Origin: Glandiceps talaboti
Taxonomy: Eukaryota; Hemichordata; Enteropneusta; Spengelidae
Length of the DNA: 64,000 bases
Assembly (NCBI RefSeq): GCF_964340395.1
Contig: NC_135558.1
Span: forward strand, 18,777,371 to 18,841,370
Direction of reading: 5' to 3'
In this document: piece after piece, positions 43,111-57,318 of the stretch
Layout: each line of letters opens with the position of its first letter
Position numbering within the stretch: the first letter of the stretch is position 1
The notes under the pieces: model-generated
What the model was told of the DNA's origin: nothing
The model's input: the letters and a program-made list of their open reading frames with translations, nothing else
The model's database searches: none
Program-made: the position numbers and the translations under genes

Positions 43111-43309
43111 AACAAAAATATGGTCTCCCCATTAATTATACTAGCTACTGAAAAACATCCATTTGAAATACTAGTTGTAGGTTTACAGCAGATCGGTTGC
43201 GCTGTAATATATTCGCGCTGACCAATGCAAATATTCAAGTTTCACGACACAATGCAGTGTTCCCTGGCCGGCCTCTTGACCCCAATATAAAAGAGGGTTA
43301 CTGTTTTGG

Positions 43310-46270
43310 AAAGCTAGTGATTCTAAGAAAAAAAACACCGTATAACTTCCGATCTCAGCGCTATTCATGTGCAGAAATAAAGTCACATTGTTATGCTCCA
43401 TATTCGGTCTACATACAATACATATATACTGATCATTGGTGTCAGTCAGAACACATCGCAATAGATATACAAATGCATCATTGAGAGTGTTCTGACTTTC
43501 AATACAGTTTTTTGGTACGCACGGTAATTTAACAGCCGGCCGGAGTATATTTTCTAGAATTCTGAACACACCAGAAAAAATCAATGGCTGTCGCCAAACT
43601 ACTACTTATCACACGGCAGGTAAAGGAAAGTTCAGAAAATTCAGTAAATAATCGTATTCATTCCTTATACAATGCCTTTGGTTAGCTTCCATCTGGACGT
43701 TGCAGAGTGCCTCTTGTTTGGAAAACCTCTGTTTTACAGTCGTTCGTTAAATTTCTAACCTATTTAAACTAACTGTAAAGGCTGTTTTAAATCTCAATGT
43801 TCATCGTATTTTCATTATTTTGTTATCAATGGACTAATTTGATTATTGGAGTGAACTGAACTGAATTGAATTGAATTAAACGTCACGTTACGTTACGTGA
43901 CGTAACGGTTGCTTGACACCAGTTTAGAGGATTTTATAGTTACACGCCGGATAAAAGCACCAATTTGGCATGAATGAACCTTAATCAGAAAAACATAAGA
44001 TGGTAACTATCAAACACATACTTCTATGGAATAGCTTAATTTCCAAAAATCCATTCTAAATTACAGGCACAAAATGTTTCTTTTGATCTATTTCTTTAGA
44101 ATGACCAAGAAAAGAAACCTAACTATTTATATAAAATTCAAAACCTTTTGCTACACTTTATAAAAGCCCATAGTTCTGGTAAATAACATACTTTTGGCAG
44201 GTCAATCATGAAACATATGGCTCTTGTCATAATATAACTACAATGCCCATTACTGAAAATGGTATTTTCCGCTGATATTACAAGAATGATATGATGGAAG
44301 AAGAATTCAGAATTCAGAAATCTTTTGAAAAGCTCTGGAAGAATGTTACTGTCTTGGAAAGCTAGTGGTTATAAGAAAAAAGCACTGTATAACTTCCGAT
44401 CTCAGCGCTATCCATGTGCAGAAATAAAGTCACATTGTTATGCTCAATATTCGGTCTACATCTTACCATCTATACATATATACATATATACTTATCATTG
44501 GTGTCAGTTAGAATACATCGCAATAGGTATACAAGTGATGATTGAGAGTGTTTTGACTTTCAATATAGTTTTTTTTTCTGGTACGCACGGTAATCTAACA
44601 GACTGTCGACAGTCGTTGGTACCTTTTTTGCTACGTTTTACCTAAAACTAAAGTCGTCACCTCACTCCGATCCGGAGTAATACTATAACCGCGTACTGAT
44701 CAGGGAGTGTCGGAGTTCGTGCCTTCGATCGGCAATCATCGATATCGCAGTTCCTATCAGTAGTAGTATTTTATTTTATTTGCCACAAACTCAAAATCAT
44801 ATCAACATAACAAGAGAGAAAGTAAAAAAGAGACAGTGGAATAAATATTACACATAAACTGATCTCAGTACGCATTAGTATGTCAGTGCTACGGAGCGAG
44901 GAGACGACATTGTTCTAGATGAAACATAGCAAACAAGGCACGAACGACTGTTGACAGTCTAGGTAATCTAACAACAGGAGTACTATACTTTCTCGAATTG
45001 TGAACACACCAGAAAAAAAATAATCGGCTGTCGCCAAACTACTTTGACGTGTCACTATCACACAGCAGGTAAAAGAAAGTCCAGAAAATTGTAAATAATC
45101 GTATTCATTCCTTATACAATATCTTTGGTTAGCTTCCATCTGGACGTTGCAGAGTGCTTCTTGTTCGGAAAACCTCTGTTTTACAGTCGTTCGTTTAATT
45201 TCTAACCTATTTAAACTAACTGTACAGGCTGTTTTAAATCTCAATGTTCATCGTCTTTTCTTTCTTTTGTGGTCATAGAACCTATTGATCATTGAACTGA
45301 ACTGAATTGAATTGAATTGAGTTGAATTAAACGTCACGTTACGTAACGTATGTCTGGTTGCTTAACACCAGTTTTGAGGATTTTATAGTTACAAGCTGGA
45401 TAAAAGCACCAATTGGGCGCGGCATGAATGAACCTTATAGGACCCAAATCAGAAAAAAATAAGATGGTCACTGTCAAAAACATATTTCTGTGAAATAGCT
45501 TAATTTGCAAAAGTTCATTCTAAATTACAGGCACAAAATGTTTCTTTTGATCTATTTCTTTAGAATGACCAAGAAAAGAAACCTAACTATTTATATAAAT
45601 GAGCATAAATCAGAAAATTCAAAACCTTTTGCTACACTTTATAAAAGCCCATAGTTCTGGTAAATAAAATACTTTTGGCAGGTCAGTCATGAAATATAGG
45701 GCTCTTGTCATAATATAACTACAATGCCCATTACTGAAAATGGTATTTTCCGCTGATCTTAAAAGAATGATGTGATGGAAGAAGAATTCAGAATTCAGAA
45801 CTCTTTTGAAAAGCTCTGGAAGAATGTTACTGTCTTGGAAGGCTAGTGGTTATAAGAAAAAAAACACCGTATAACTTCACAATTTTACCGGTAAATTCTC
45901 ACCAGAATTTATAATAAAGTTTAGCGTCGATGCCAAGTTGCCCTCTGACTTCACTAATTTATAATAATTGCATCATTGAAAGTGTTCTGACTTTCAATAT
46001 AGTTTTTGGTACGCACGGTAATCTAACAACAGGAGTATACTTTCTCGAATTCTGAACACACCAGAGTAAAAATCATTGGCTGTCGCCAAACTCTTTTGAA
46101 AAGCTCTGGAGGAATGTTACTGTCTTGGAAAGCTAGTGGTTATAAGAAAAAAAACACCGTATAACTTTTCAATTTTACCGGTAAATTATCACCAGAATTT
46201 ATAGTAAAGTTTAGTGTCGATGCCAAGTTGCCCTCTGACTTCACTAATTTATGCATGTGCTCTTCTTTCA
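43310..46270. repeat. Segmental tandem duplication, three copies
   Basis: The block starting TACTG and TTGGAAAGCTAGTG begins near 43,300, 44,346 and 45,826, with a further partial copy near 46,117. Copies share CCGATCTCAGCGCTAT, TGGTACGCACGGTAAT, GAACACACCAGA, TGGACGTTGCAGAGTG, AACGTCACGTTACG and GGCACAAAATGTTTC. Copy 2 is longer because of the insertion at 44,601-44,961. No gene is evident inside. Confidence 0.88.
44601..44961. mobile_element. 361-bp MITE with 33-bp inverted ends and 11-12-bp target duplication
   Basis: The left end GACTGTCGACAGTCGTTGG is mirrored at the right by CGAACGACTGTTGACAGTC. The match runs about 33 bp, from AGACTGTC to TTTGCT. It is flanked by GGTAATCTAACA on both sides (44,589-44,600 and 44,962-44,973). 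The sister copies near 43,525 and 46,018 show the empty site with a single GGTAAT[CT]TAACA. Target length and simple ends point to a Mutator-like (MULE) family, by inference. No coding capacity. Confidence 0.85.
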
Positions 46271-49104
46271 GAAACTAACTGTGACAGCAATATCTGCTAT
46301 AGTGTCTATGTGAAAAAAGAAGAACTTACAAATTTCTTTGTTCTTGCCATTCTGGTAATATAATCTCAGACTACAATTTTCAACACAGGAATCATAGTTA
46401 TATTATGAAAAATTCTCTTTACTTCTCTACTGAGGAATACAATTTATCAAAGTACATATTTATTGGAATATGAGATATTTCCAGTGCAACTGAGCATATA
46501 GTTGACTTTTACTGATTTATGAAATTTTACACAAATATTTAAGGACTATGCTAGGCTATTATCATCAAATAGATCTTAATGAACACTCACGACAGATTAG
46601 TTTCAATTTTAAATTTTAAATTCAATTTTAAAATGTTCAATTTTAAATTTTGCAGAAATATGTTTTTTTTTAAAGTGATGGCAGCCAGTTTTAATTTGAC
46701 TGATATATGCAAATGTGTTCATATTTTCAGGTGGACTTCTAGGTTAATATCAATTAGTAGGTAATAAGAAACAATCATGCCAAAAATAACGCCTTTATGT
46801 AGATCTTTTTCCTGAATTATAGGTGTTTTCAATGGTTATAATGGCCATTGTGAATTTTATTGATATACATAAATATATGCAAATATTCTAAAAACGTTTC
46901 CAGGATAAAATCAATAAATGGATATCAGGCATGATTCATGCCACATCATGACTAAACATCCAAGACTCGTTTCAAAATTTGTTTCAAGGGCCTTCAACAG
47001 AAGGTGTGATATATTGTATGTACAAACCTAACGTATTATGATACATTGCGCAATTTTTTGGATGTAGTCTGCTTTTTTCTTTCAACAGTGCTACCTGTAT
47101 ATATTGTACACTGACTGTAGTGACTTGTAAGCCCGTTGGGCCGGGTAATTATATATTTGTGTCGACTTGTTTTGTTACTATTATATTATGTAATTATATG
47201 TCACTCTAATAAACATACCTTTACATCATTTCACAATAATTCGTCATTTTAGATACAATAAAAGCGAAAATCTCGACTGATATTTCTCCCTTCGTGCTAC
47301 AAGAATCAATTTGGAATTATTTATGGGAATACTGATTTTTTCGGCGATTTTGTGAAGCATACTTGAGCCTGAGGTCGTAAATTTCCGCCTTGTTTTTCGC
47401 CCCTGTGTTTTTGCTCCCAAAATTTATAAATTTTATAAAATAGATTATTTTGTACTTTAAATGGCTATACTGTAAGAAAAAGACAAGGCCCGTTCAAGAT
47501 TTTAGGTGGAAAGCAGTTGATTTGACCAAAGTTGAAGGTGACCTCGTTTGACAAGGCAAACTGGCGAGCTTCTCACAACTTCGTCAACTACTAAATCACC
47601 GTTCACACCAAATTTCACATATAATTGAGATATTTTCAAACAATATGTAACTTGCAAATTCAATATTCCCCCGCAAATTGTGTGTAATAGTGACACCAGA
47701 ATGACGGCAACTCGCGTAAGCAGGTATTTTTGAGAGTTGTGCCTTGCATGTGTTCAGCGAATTGGTCTCCCCTCCACTGTTTATGGTCGAACCGCCTCAA
47801 CGTTATCGATTTAGTCTAGCTGACTAAAATGAAAAATATATACAACTAAAACTTGACTTCGGCCTTTGTATTATCAAGTTATCTATTGGCACAAAGTGTG
47901 TGAGTCTCTCAGTTTCGCATATTTTAATTTTAATTTTATCGACTTAACAAAATGTGCTCAGGCTACGTAAATTGATGCAAGGTATGATGAGGTATTTTAG
48001 TTGATATAGTGTATACATTGCTAAATATCACCATGTACGACCTCACTAGGGTATTACTATTTAAGAAAACTCTTTAACAAATTAAACAGGGCCAATGTCA
48101 TTTGCTACTAAACTAGCCATAGGTAGATTATGGAAATCGAGCTGGAATGGCGAGATTTGTAGATACCGTCATATAACATTTTGATATTTACACGAAAGAT
48201 GATGGGGAAAATATTCACTACATCGCTCTGTAATATGACAATCCCAAAAGATAAAGTGGTATCAAGACTTTTCTGAATATATTAGAGTTCAGACATAAAA
48301 TAGGCCCTGGAGGTTTTCAATTTTCCATTGTGATACACGATGGCAAGCCGTTCAGGCTAAAAATATTATTCTATATTAGCTGTAGTATTTTATAATTTTC
48401 GTAGTTACAAACTATTTTAACTGTTTATAAGTAGTTTTTCGATGGAGTCCACACTTTTATTCGATGTTAACATTATCTAATTCAAACAAGTTTTCATTTA
48501 TTTAATATTTTTTAAGGATTATATATAATTGAAAGTCAAAAAAATTTTTGTTAAAGTTTTTTATTTTTTAAGTTTTAAAAAAAAAAGTTTCTTCGAAAAT
48601 AATTAATAATACTATCGGATTTTGGTAAAAAAAACTCATCTTGTTTTGAAAATGAGGGAGGCGGGGCACTGTGTTTTGAATTTTTATGGAAGAAAAATCT
48701 GTCTGAACTGTGGTATCTGTTCTAGTTCCTGTTTCTTACCTATATTCTTAACCTTGAGTGAAGTTGAAACATATGTAAAGGGTTCGACTTTTCAGGATAA
48801 AGTCGTTAATACGGATTTCATATTGTATATTTCGGACACTACAGTACACATTATAGACACTACAAATCACCACATCTCATCAGATTCCAGTTTGTATTAT
48901 ACATAGTAGGTATGAGCACATAAAGTTCTCTAACATACCTTAGGATGAAGGATCGAGTCGTTTGTCCCGCATATGTAACCACTCGCTAGTCGCTACCCAC
49001 GTCTGAATCACTTAAATGGCATCCATCAAAATATTTCCTCTTTAAATTGATAAACTGCAAAATATGTTATTACAAAAGTTATACACTTTGCAATTGATTT
49101 GTAA
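46271..49104. other. No gene seen
   Basis: AT-rich. It has an ATTTTAAATTTTAAATT palindromic stretch near 46,605-46,655 and a possible element 3' end near 47,080-47,230 (AATAAACATACC). A 94-codon frame at 48,622-48,906 shows no domain. Confidence 0.45.
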
Positions 49105-50502
49105 CCTTTTATGATCAAAACCATTGTGTTAGAGGCGTAGTAATTTGTTATAGTTAGGTGGCGAAATTGCATTTGTACAGATTGCATTTGTAGTACAATT
49201 ATTACAAGGTATCCATGCTAGAAATGTTGTTCTGAAACTACTGTACACCATTAGGGTGGGTGCCACCTTTCAAGTGCTCTTTGAAGGAGTTTATATGAAG
49301 GTATGTTGTACAATTTTACAAAATGACAAAAATTCGGTGACAAGTTAAGTGATTATTTTCTACAGTATCTTTATGTCTGTTATTAAATTTAACAACTACA
49401 TACATCTTTCCCATTTATACATGATTCACTGCTCCGAGAAAAACATCATCTGTAAAATATCACTTACCTGCAGCTAGCTATCTTGATTAATGAAATCTAT
49501 TAAGTTTGTTCTCTTGTTCGTAGAGGTAAATCGGACATTCCTTTTATGATCAAAACCATTGTGTTAGAGGCGTAGTAATTTGTTATAGTTAGGTGGCGAA
49601 ATTGCATTTGTACAGATTGCATTTGTAGTACAATTATTACAAGTTATCCATGCTAGAAATGTTGTTCTGAAACTACTGTACACCATTAGGGTGGGTGCCA
49701 CCTTTCAAGTGCTCTTTGAAGGAGTTTATATGAAGGTATTTTGTACAATTTTGCAAAATGACAAAAATTCGGTGACAAGTTAAGTGATTATTTTCTACAG
49801 TATCTTTAAGTCTGTTATTAAATTTAACAACTACATCTTATACATGATTCACTGCTCCGAGAAAAACATCATCTGTACCAGATTTAAACTGAGCGCCTCC
49901 CGTAAGGGAACCACTAATTATGCAAATAACTCATTAAACTGAAAAACTATGGTAACAGGCTTTGTTTTTTGGACAAGCATGCTTTCTTAGGTTAATGTAT
50001 GTAAGAGTGTATGATACTACTTAATGCAGTCTTAAGATATAGCCTTATTACCGAAAATCATTAATTATGCAAATTATTCATTAACACTGTAAGGTACATC
50101 AACTAACTTTATAGGACATACACAATTTGTTATGGTTAATGTACGTACTGAATTGTATTGAAATTGAAGCATGCAGTCGTAAGATATAGCCTAATTACCA
50201 AAAATAATTAATTATGCAAATTATTCATTAAGGCTCTAAGGTATATCAACGAATTATACAGGACAAATGTATATTTTTATGTTTAACGAATATACTAAAT
50301 TATATTGAAATTGAAGTATGCAGTCTTAAGATATTGCATAATTAGTTGATTTCATTAATAATAATATGCAAATTTCTCTAATTAAACATTAACAGATCTG
50401 GCTCAAAACCTAATCAGGTCTAGCTATTACCCTAAAGATTATATATCCCAAATTTCATTACAATTGAGCCAGCCGGTTTTTAGAAAATGATGACACAGAC
50501 AC

Positions 50503-50533
<31 letters not shown>

Positions 50534-50667
50534 CACAGACAGACATTCCCCTTTTAATACCTCCCGTACCCTTACGGGAGGTAAAAATACCACTTACCTG
50601 CAGCTAGCTATCTTGATTATTGAAATCTATTAAGTTTGTTCTCTTGTTCGTAGAGGTAAATCGGACA
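49105..50667. repeat. 435-bp tandem duplication, second copy interrupted
   Basis: Unit 1 is 49,105-49,539 and unit 2 starts at 49,540 (CCTTTTATGATCAAAACC). They are almost identical. Unit 2 breaks after CATCTGTA at 49,877 and resumes after 50,582 with AAATACCACTTACCTGC. Unit 1 shows the undisturbed CATCTGTAAAATATCACTT. Confidence 0.9.
49878..50582. mobile_element. 705-bp insertion with CCTCCCGTAAGGG ends and repeated ATGCAAAT
   Basis: The left part has CCTCCCGTAAGGG (about 49,897). The right end is a (CAGA)n tract and the palindrome ACCTCCCGTACCCTTACGGGAGGT. Its interior has four units of about 150 bp, each with TTATGCAAAT or TATGCAAAT (ATGCAAAT at 49,920, 50,067, 50,214 and 50,366). The empty site in the sister copy proves insertion. 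No coding capacity. TA or TAAAA may be the target duplication. Confidence 0.85.
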
Positions 50668-50880
50668 TAGCGCAGTTTCCAATACCGTCAGTGTTGTATA
50701 TGAACACATAGACACGGTAACAAGTTCATTTGTGTTACTGTGTAATGCACTTATTAAGTAGAAAAAGGAATAGAATCAGCCCTGACCCGTTTCTGTCTTT
50801 CGTGGGTGCGAAGTAATTGGTGATTTCAATCCACAGAAAGCCATAATACTTGTAATAATAAAAGAAAATAGCCAGTACAA

Positions 50881-51432
<552 letters not shown>

Positions 51433-51795
51433 AATCTATGAAAATATGATTAAGACAACTGATTTAATGCATTTTACATTTTGATACTTTACATTCAACT
51501 GATCACAATATATCCATTAATGCCTAAAGTTCACTCATCATTCAACCGATATCGATAAGAACCAGAGTTAAAACTATTTGTCTGTTAGCTCAATTTGCGA
51601 AATGAATTTACTATACTTTTAGACAAGAGGGTGAAATTGCCAAAATAGTAAATATTCAAATATCATAAGATACTATATTGTCACTTTGATAGTATCACCA
51701 AAATGTACATAATGCACTTACTTTTTAATATTTGTTTAAAATTTGACATACACTTGACGCAAACACTACACATACACATCTTGCCATACAAATAA

Positions 51796-51835
51796 CTCAC
51801 TCACTCACTCACTCACTCACTCATCACTCACTCAG
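51796..51835. repeat. (ACTC)n microsatellite
   Basis: Short tract. The text between it and the LINE at 52,007 has no feature. Confidence 0.85.
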
Positions 51836-52006
51836 ACCTGAGTAGTTTTGAATTTTTATTGGGTGTCTGTTACACACAGAATGTGTCATCCGATCCATTG
51901 AAAATATTGTCAGGAATAATTTAAATAATATCATCACCACCAACTGTAAGTTGAACATGCTTTTGAAAGTTTTTGAAAGTTTTATTAAGATATATTAGCT
52001 GGTAAC

Positions 52007-53632
52007 ATGGTCTTAATATCATACACTCTAAAGTTTGTTGAATCACCAGTATGTACTTATATACGAAATGGAATAGAATTAATTGAGAATTCGATTTCTA
52101 ATATTTTATCTGACCTACCCAATGTTTATGTAATTCTTTCTGGAGATTTAAATGCTCGCACAGGCGAAGAATTTGATTATATTATCGACGATAGTACAAC
52201 ACATGTTATTGGAGATTCTGTATTGTATGATAGGGATTCCTTTAAGTTACGACGGGTGTCAAAAGACAAAGAGATAAATAATTTTGGGCGTTCGCTGTTA
52301 TCGCTTTGTTGTACACTTAATTTACATATTTTGAATGGAAGGTCAGGTGTTGATGCCGAGCATGGCGAATTCACTTGTACAGCCAATGCCGGTACCAGTG
52401 TTGTTGACTATACGGTGGTATCGACTACCCTCTTTCCAAAAATAACGTCCTTTTCGATTGTTTTAAGACCAGAATCAGATCACTTTCCTATGTCCTTTAG
52501 TATTTCTACTGGGGTGTTTAAGAGAGTTGTTAACAAGAACGAGCGCCATGACCTTGTTAAATTTATTTGGTCAAGGGAAAATGCTGTTTTATTTTCTAGA
52601 TCTTTAGAGTCTGAAATTGACAAAAATGATTTAAATAATATAACTGATGACCCAAATGCAGATCCGGAAAATTTTGTAGCGAGTTTAAAAAATTCTTTTA
52701 TTTATGCTGCCAAGCAGTCCGGCATGGCAAAGCGAATCCCACGAAATATGGATCAATTTAAGCAACCTCCCTGGTATGATATGGAATGTCAGAAGTTGAA
52801 GGAGAAGAAATATAGATTGCTAAGAACTTTTCGCAAAACAAACAACTTAGAGATGCTTCGTGAATTTAAGTCTGTAAAACAGAACTTCAAAAACACTTAT
52901 CGTAATAAGAAACGTTTATATTACAGCAAAATGAGAGATACTCTTGTTTCTGACATTTCTGATACAAAGCATTTTTGGTCTACTCTGAAACGACTGATGC
53001 GTACTAGTTCTGTAGCGAATACTATTACTTCGGAAGATTGGTTTTCTTACTTTAGTAATCTTTTTTCTCCGAATTCTTCAAATGATTGTGACTTTGCCTT
53101 GTCAGATGAATTGCACGATCTTTTAGACTCAGTTGACCATTGTTCCAATGATATTTCGTGGGACATATTAAATAGTCCCATTACAAGTGAAGAAATTTCA
53201 AAAACTATTCAGAGACTTAAGGCAGGAAAGTCTGCCGGTCCTGATGGCATATTGGGTGAATTTTTCAAATCATCAGAGCAGCTACTAGTCCCTTACCTTA
53301 CAGTATTATTTAATAAATTATTTGACTCGGGTATATTTCCAAAGGATTGGGCAAAGGCTATAATAGTACCCCTTCATAAAAAGGGCGAGATAAATTCACC
53401 GGAAAATTATCGTGGCATTTCACTTCTAAGTATACTTAGCAAACTTTTCACTTCCATTTTAAATAATCGTCTCACTTTTTGGTCAGACGCACTTGGTAAG
53501 ATTGATGAGGGTCAAGCCGGTTTCCGGCGTGGTTACTCCACCGTTGACAACATTTTCGTGTTGCAGTCCCTAGTTCAAAAATACATTACTAGGAAGCGTG
53601 GAAAATTCTATTGTGCATTAAAAGTTGTCTGA
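52007..53632 (+). pseudogene. Truncated LINE polyprotein: endonuclease plus N-terminal reverse transcriptase
   Basis: 541 codons stay open. The APE-type endonuclease C-terminal half is clear: VILSGDLNARTG, then VVDYTVVST and SDHFPMSFS. A long linker leads to reverse transcriptase motifs: KAGKSAGPDGILGEFF, PLHKKGEINSPENYRGISL, GQAGFRRGYSTVDNIFVLQS, and RGKFYCAL. It then stops at KVV just before the first catalytic Asp motif expected next (F-x-DFxKAFD). The N-terminus of the endonuclease is also missing. So it is truncated at both ends and inactive, yet without internal stops, suggesting a recent truncation. Confidence 0.88.
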
Positions 53633-53639
53633 GGGTGTG

Positions 53640-54657
53640 TATTAAATGTCATGTTGCATGAGTGAAACATCAAGCCTACATCACTTTAGCTATAATATAA
53701 ACCCCCTCACCCCATCCCACCTCCCACCCCCATCTCACTCCTACTAGTCTCACCCTTTTGAACGTGTGAGGACTTACACACTGATTGAAAGTCAATCTTA
53801 GAATAGCTTTTTATTTAAGAAACTGAGTTGACTTATTGACATTATTTTTATTACGACAGCGGAAATCGAGGTTTCGGCTTTAAGATGGACGTATACGTAA
53901 TTTAAAAACTGCTGTTGCGACATGTTGAAACATTTGAACGGATGTTTGTTTAATTTTACCCAGCTGTAGGGTCGCCTTTCTGATGATTTCCACGACTTCG
54001 CAGTGTATATTGTATGGTCTTCCAGTGTTTACACAATCCTGATTACAGGGTATGTTGTATTCACACAACAGAGACGCCGCCATCGCCCACCTGTGTTATC
54101 TAACACACCGAAGTACAAGAGTTTCTGTTTTTACTTATCTTTAAATTTAGTAAACTGAAATTTCATTGCTGCTGTGGTATATTAGATCTCCTAGTTTCAA
54201 GACGTCGACCCTTCTTAAACTGAGTTGCAAATTAAAGAAAATTTTTCATTCTTGGCTTCGCTCTGTATAACTCTAAGTTTTCGACAATGTTTACTTATTT
54301 ACCAAAGAAATTCGACACAACTTAGCGAAAGAGAGAGTGGAGAACTCCCTGCAGTCAAAATGAATACCGCTTCTTATTACATTCAGAAGTTAGATAGCGC
54401 CCCCAGCAGTTACGTTTATTTTGTATGTAAATATTTCCGTATTACATCTTGCTGTGAAAGGATTCGTCCCTACCAACAGGTTATCACTGCTTCGATTCCG
54501 ATTCATAATGTTTGGTGCGCACGTCTAAAATACACCCCATTGATGAAGACACAAAAAGAAATATAACGACACTAGATACATTTACAAAATCTATATTTAA
54601 CTTCGACTGGAAATCACGCGTTCCAGATCAGTTCTGTGCAAGATTTGATGCGCTCCC
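53640..54657. other. Upstream region of the guanylyl cyclase gene; no gene seen
   Basis: A C-rich stretch at about 53,700-53,755. A 113-codon frame at 54,225-54,566 lacks domains. The promoter must lie here or further left, but no clear core element can be picked. Confidence 0.4.
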
Positions 54658-54681
54658 TTGAAGTTTAAACAGTACTGCAGA

Positions 54682-54890
54682 ATGTATTTACTAAGACACT
54701 TGGTGTTTATTTTGATGTTTGAAGTGTTCCTGCTGTCATGCGAAGCCAGGAATTACAAGATGGGACTGATTGTGCCAACTGGAGAAGAATTCTTTGCATC
54801 CTTTGCGTGGCAGACCGGAGCTAGTGCTACGACGATCGCCATCGAGAAGATTCAAGCCGATCCGACTCTTTTACCGGGTGATACCTTCAG
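54682..54890 (+). CDS. Receptor guanylyl cyclase, exon 1 (signal peptide, start of ligand-binding domain)
   Basis: ATG at 54,682 gives MYLLRHLVFILMFEVFLLSC, a good signal peptide. The mature start YKMGLIVPTG and the A-x-x-x-AIEKIQ helix follow, typical of the ANF-receptor (periplasmic-binding-like) domain of membrane guanylyl cyclases. These make cGMP on binding peptide or other ligands. Phase-2 donor at 54,891. The in-frame text further upstream (from 54,658) lacks an ATG. Confidence 0.72.
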
Positions 54891-55378
54891 GTTTGTGACG
54901 TTGCCTTGATGTAGTTTTGTATACATATTTATTCAAAATTATTTGAATATGGTTCGACATAATTCAAACAATAATTGATATGATTAATTTATTCTAAATA
55001 TTAAAAACGTGTGTACAGAACACACGATTTAAAATAGCTATTATTTCAGATGTAGCAATGAAAACGACTACATGATTGATCGTAGTGTTTTTACGTGTAT
55101 GTGCTGTTCGTATTTTCAGTAAAACTAGTTTATCAAAACCAGGAAATTTGTAAGCGTTGACGTAAACCTCAGACCACTATGAGCGCAAACGAACCAGGTC
55201 AAATAAGCGAACTCGGCTATCTGAGTCTTTAATTGAACACTCCACGAGATTAATACACGTAATCTTATCCTGGGACGTCGACATGAACATCTGCGCCTTA
55301 GTTAATGCGAATTCATAGAACAGTTTATATCTGCAAAACGCTTCAGTTCAAACCAGTTTCATAAAAAAAACGCCCACC

Positions 55379-55404
55379 CAAAAATAAATAAATAAATACA
55401 TACA

Positions 55405-55451
<47 letters not shown>

Positions 55452-55470
55452 GTAAATAAATAAATAAAGA
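55379..55470. repeat. (AAAT)n microsatellite
   Basis: AAAT tract with a few interruptions. Confidence 0.9.
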
Positions 55471-56714
55471 TATGTATTTTCAAACTTCCTCGTAGATTTT
55501 TGGGTCAATTGTGATAGTGTGGCTATTGTTATTAGCAGAACTCAAACCTGTCATCCCATAATATATGAATAATTAGGTGACATGGTTGATTAGTACCCAT
55601 ATACTAAAAATGTCAAGAAAGTCCACTATGCCACTAACTATGGTATTAACTCTTAGACGAATTTTAAGGCCATCGAAGACAATCATCGGATAGAGTAGTT
55701 TAATCGAGGTATTGTGTAAAGGTTTTTTTTTTCGCTCGGGGAGCATTCTCACAAGTCTAACCACCGTCGAAACGGAAAAATTAGCGCTTTTGATTGTACC
55801 GTAAACAAGGCCAATGTATTACGACGATGTCGGGGAAAAGAATTTGTGTTACTTTAATTCCGGTCCTGTGTGTGTTCTCACTACGCTAACATGTTATCCC
55901 ACCTTAAAGGCTAAAGTCAGAATCCCAGGTTGTCGCATTGTGTTATCTGATCAGTGGAGCACTAAGGATTATATAGCATTGTGCATTTTGTTGTGGACCA
56001 ACATTTCTATGGCTCTCGCACACAACTGTTTCGTAAATAGCTAACTTGTAATCCCAATGCGTTCTAAACTATATATCAACAAGTTTAAAATGAAATATTA
56101 TATTATGTAATTCATGTTGTCTTAGTAACGTACGAGAATAATGTCTTATATATACTGTTCACTCCGTCGTGAACTGAACGATATGTCTAAATAATAATAA
56201 ACACGGTGTTATTGTTTATATAGCTGTTTCACACTCTGTGCTCAAAGCGTTCTACAATCATTACCCCTGGCATGGATCTATAGCGACACAACGGCCCTTT
56301 ACTTCCTCAACTCCCTGGGGAGCATACAATAGGGGCCAAGGATGTTAACTCATATTCGCAGACATTCGGAGAGTTTTCGAATTATCAATGCTTAATAATT
56401 AGCTATTAGTGTTGATGTGTTGAAGGGTAACAGTCGCGATAAAAGTGAAGAATGACAGGTGGTTCCCGGTCTTTTTGAAACGACGATTGAGATTCACCCT
56501 CCTGTTTTCAAGGAAATTGTTTGTTTTTTCTGATATTAGAATTAACACAATGTTCGGTAGCCATGTTAGATTCTGAATGCCTATTATCAGGGCGTTAGTG
56601 TTTTGTTCCTACACACATTGTCGGAATGGCAAATTCTGAAACATAACAGTATCATATATGTGGCCCCTTAATTTGCAATACTAATATATATATATATATA
56701 TTTCTTAAAAATAG

Positions 56715-57258
56715 TGTACTTTTCACATGCAAAAAAGTAAAATTATGACAATTGGTATTAATTCTATTTCCCTGTATATTTTCTTGACAAAGTGTCTCTG
56801 GTTACTTTAAAAAAAGGAAATTTAAGAGTCGGAAACGATGTCTTCTAAAGCCTACAACACCACATTCTGCACATTTATTGCATTTGGCTACTTCTGAATC
56901 ACATCTTCTTGCGCTTCTTTTACACATCATCATTTTTTACAGAAGTTTAGTGACAAACGAGTATCTTGTCTTTGGTGGAAGTATTTTAAAAAATGTAAAA
57001 TAAAATCCGGACCTACCTACCCATTTCATGTCATTTACCGAAAACCAGTAATTATGCAAATGACTCATAGGATGTTTACCAAAATCTAATCTGTTGTTAC
57101 AATTTGATCAAGGAAGAGGCGTAGCAAGTTTCATTAGAATCGATGCAAGAGATTTTGAGACATCATGTCCGCGATCCATAGACCCAGACAGACAGACGGA
57201 CAGACAGACAGACAGATCTAGACAGACATTCAGACAGACAGACAGACAGACAGACATT

Positions 57259-57318
<60 letters not shown>

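Noticed and set aside
43183-45244. Similar 95-133-codon frames in the 43-45-kb duplicates
   Set aside because: They are the same duplicated non-coding block; frames are not conserved between copies.
49466-49486. Donor-like CAG/GTAAGTG on the - strand, repeated near 50,590, as an exon
   Set aside because: The upstream frame is only about a dozen codons, and the match in both places is explained by the tandem duplication.
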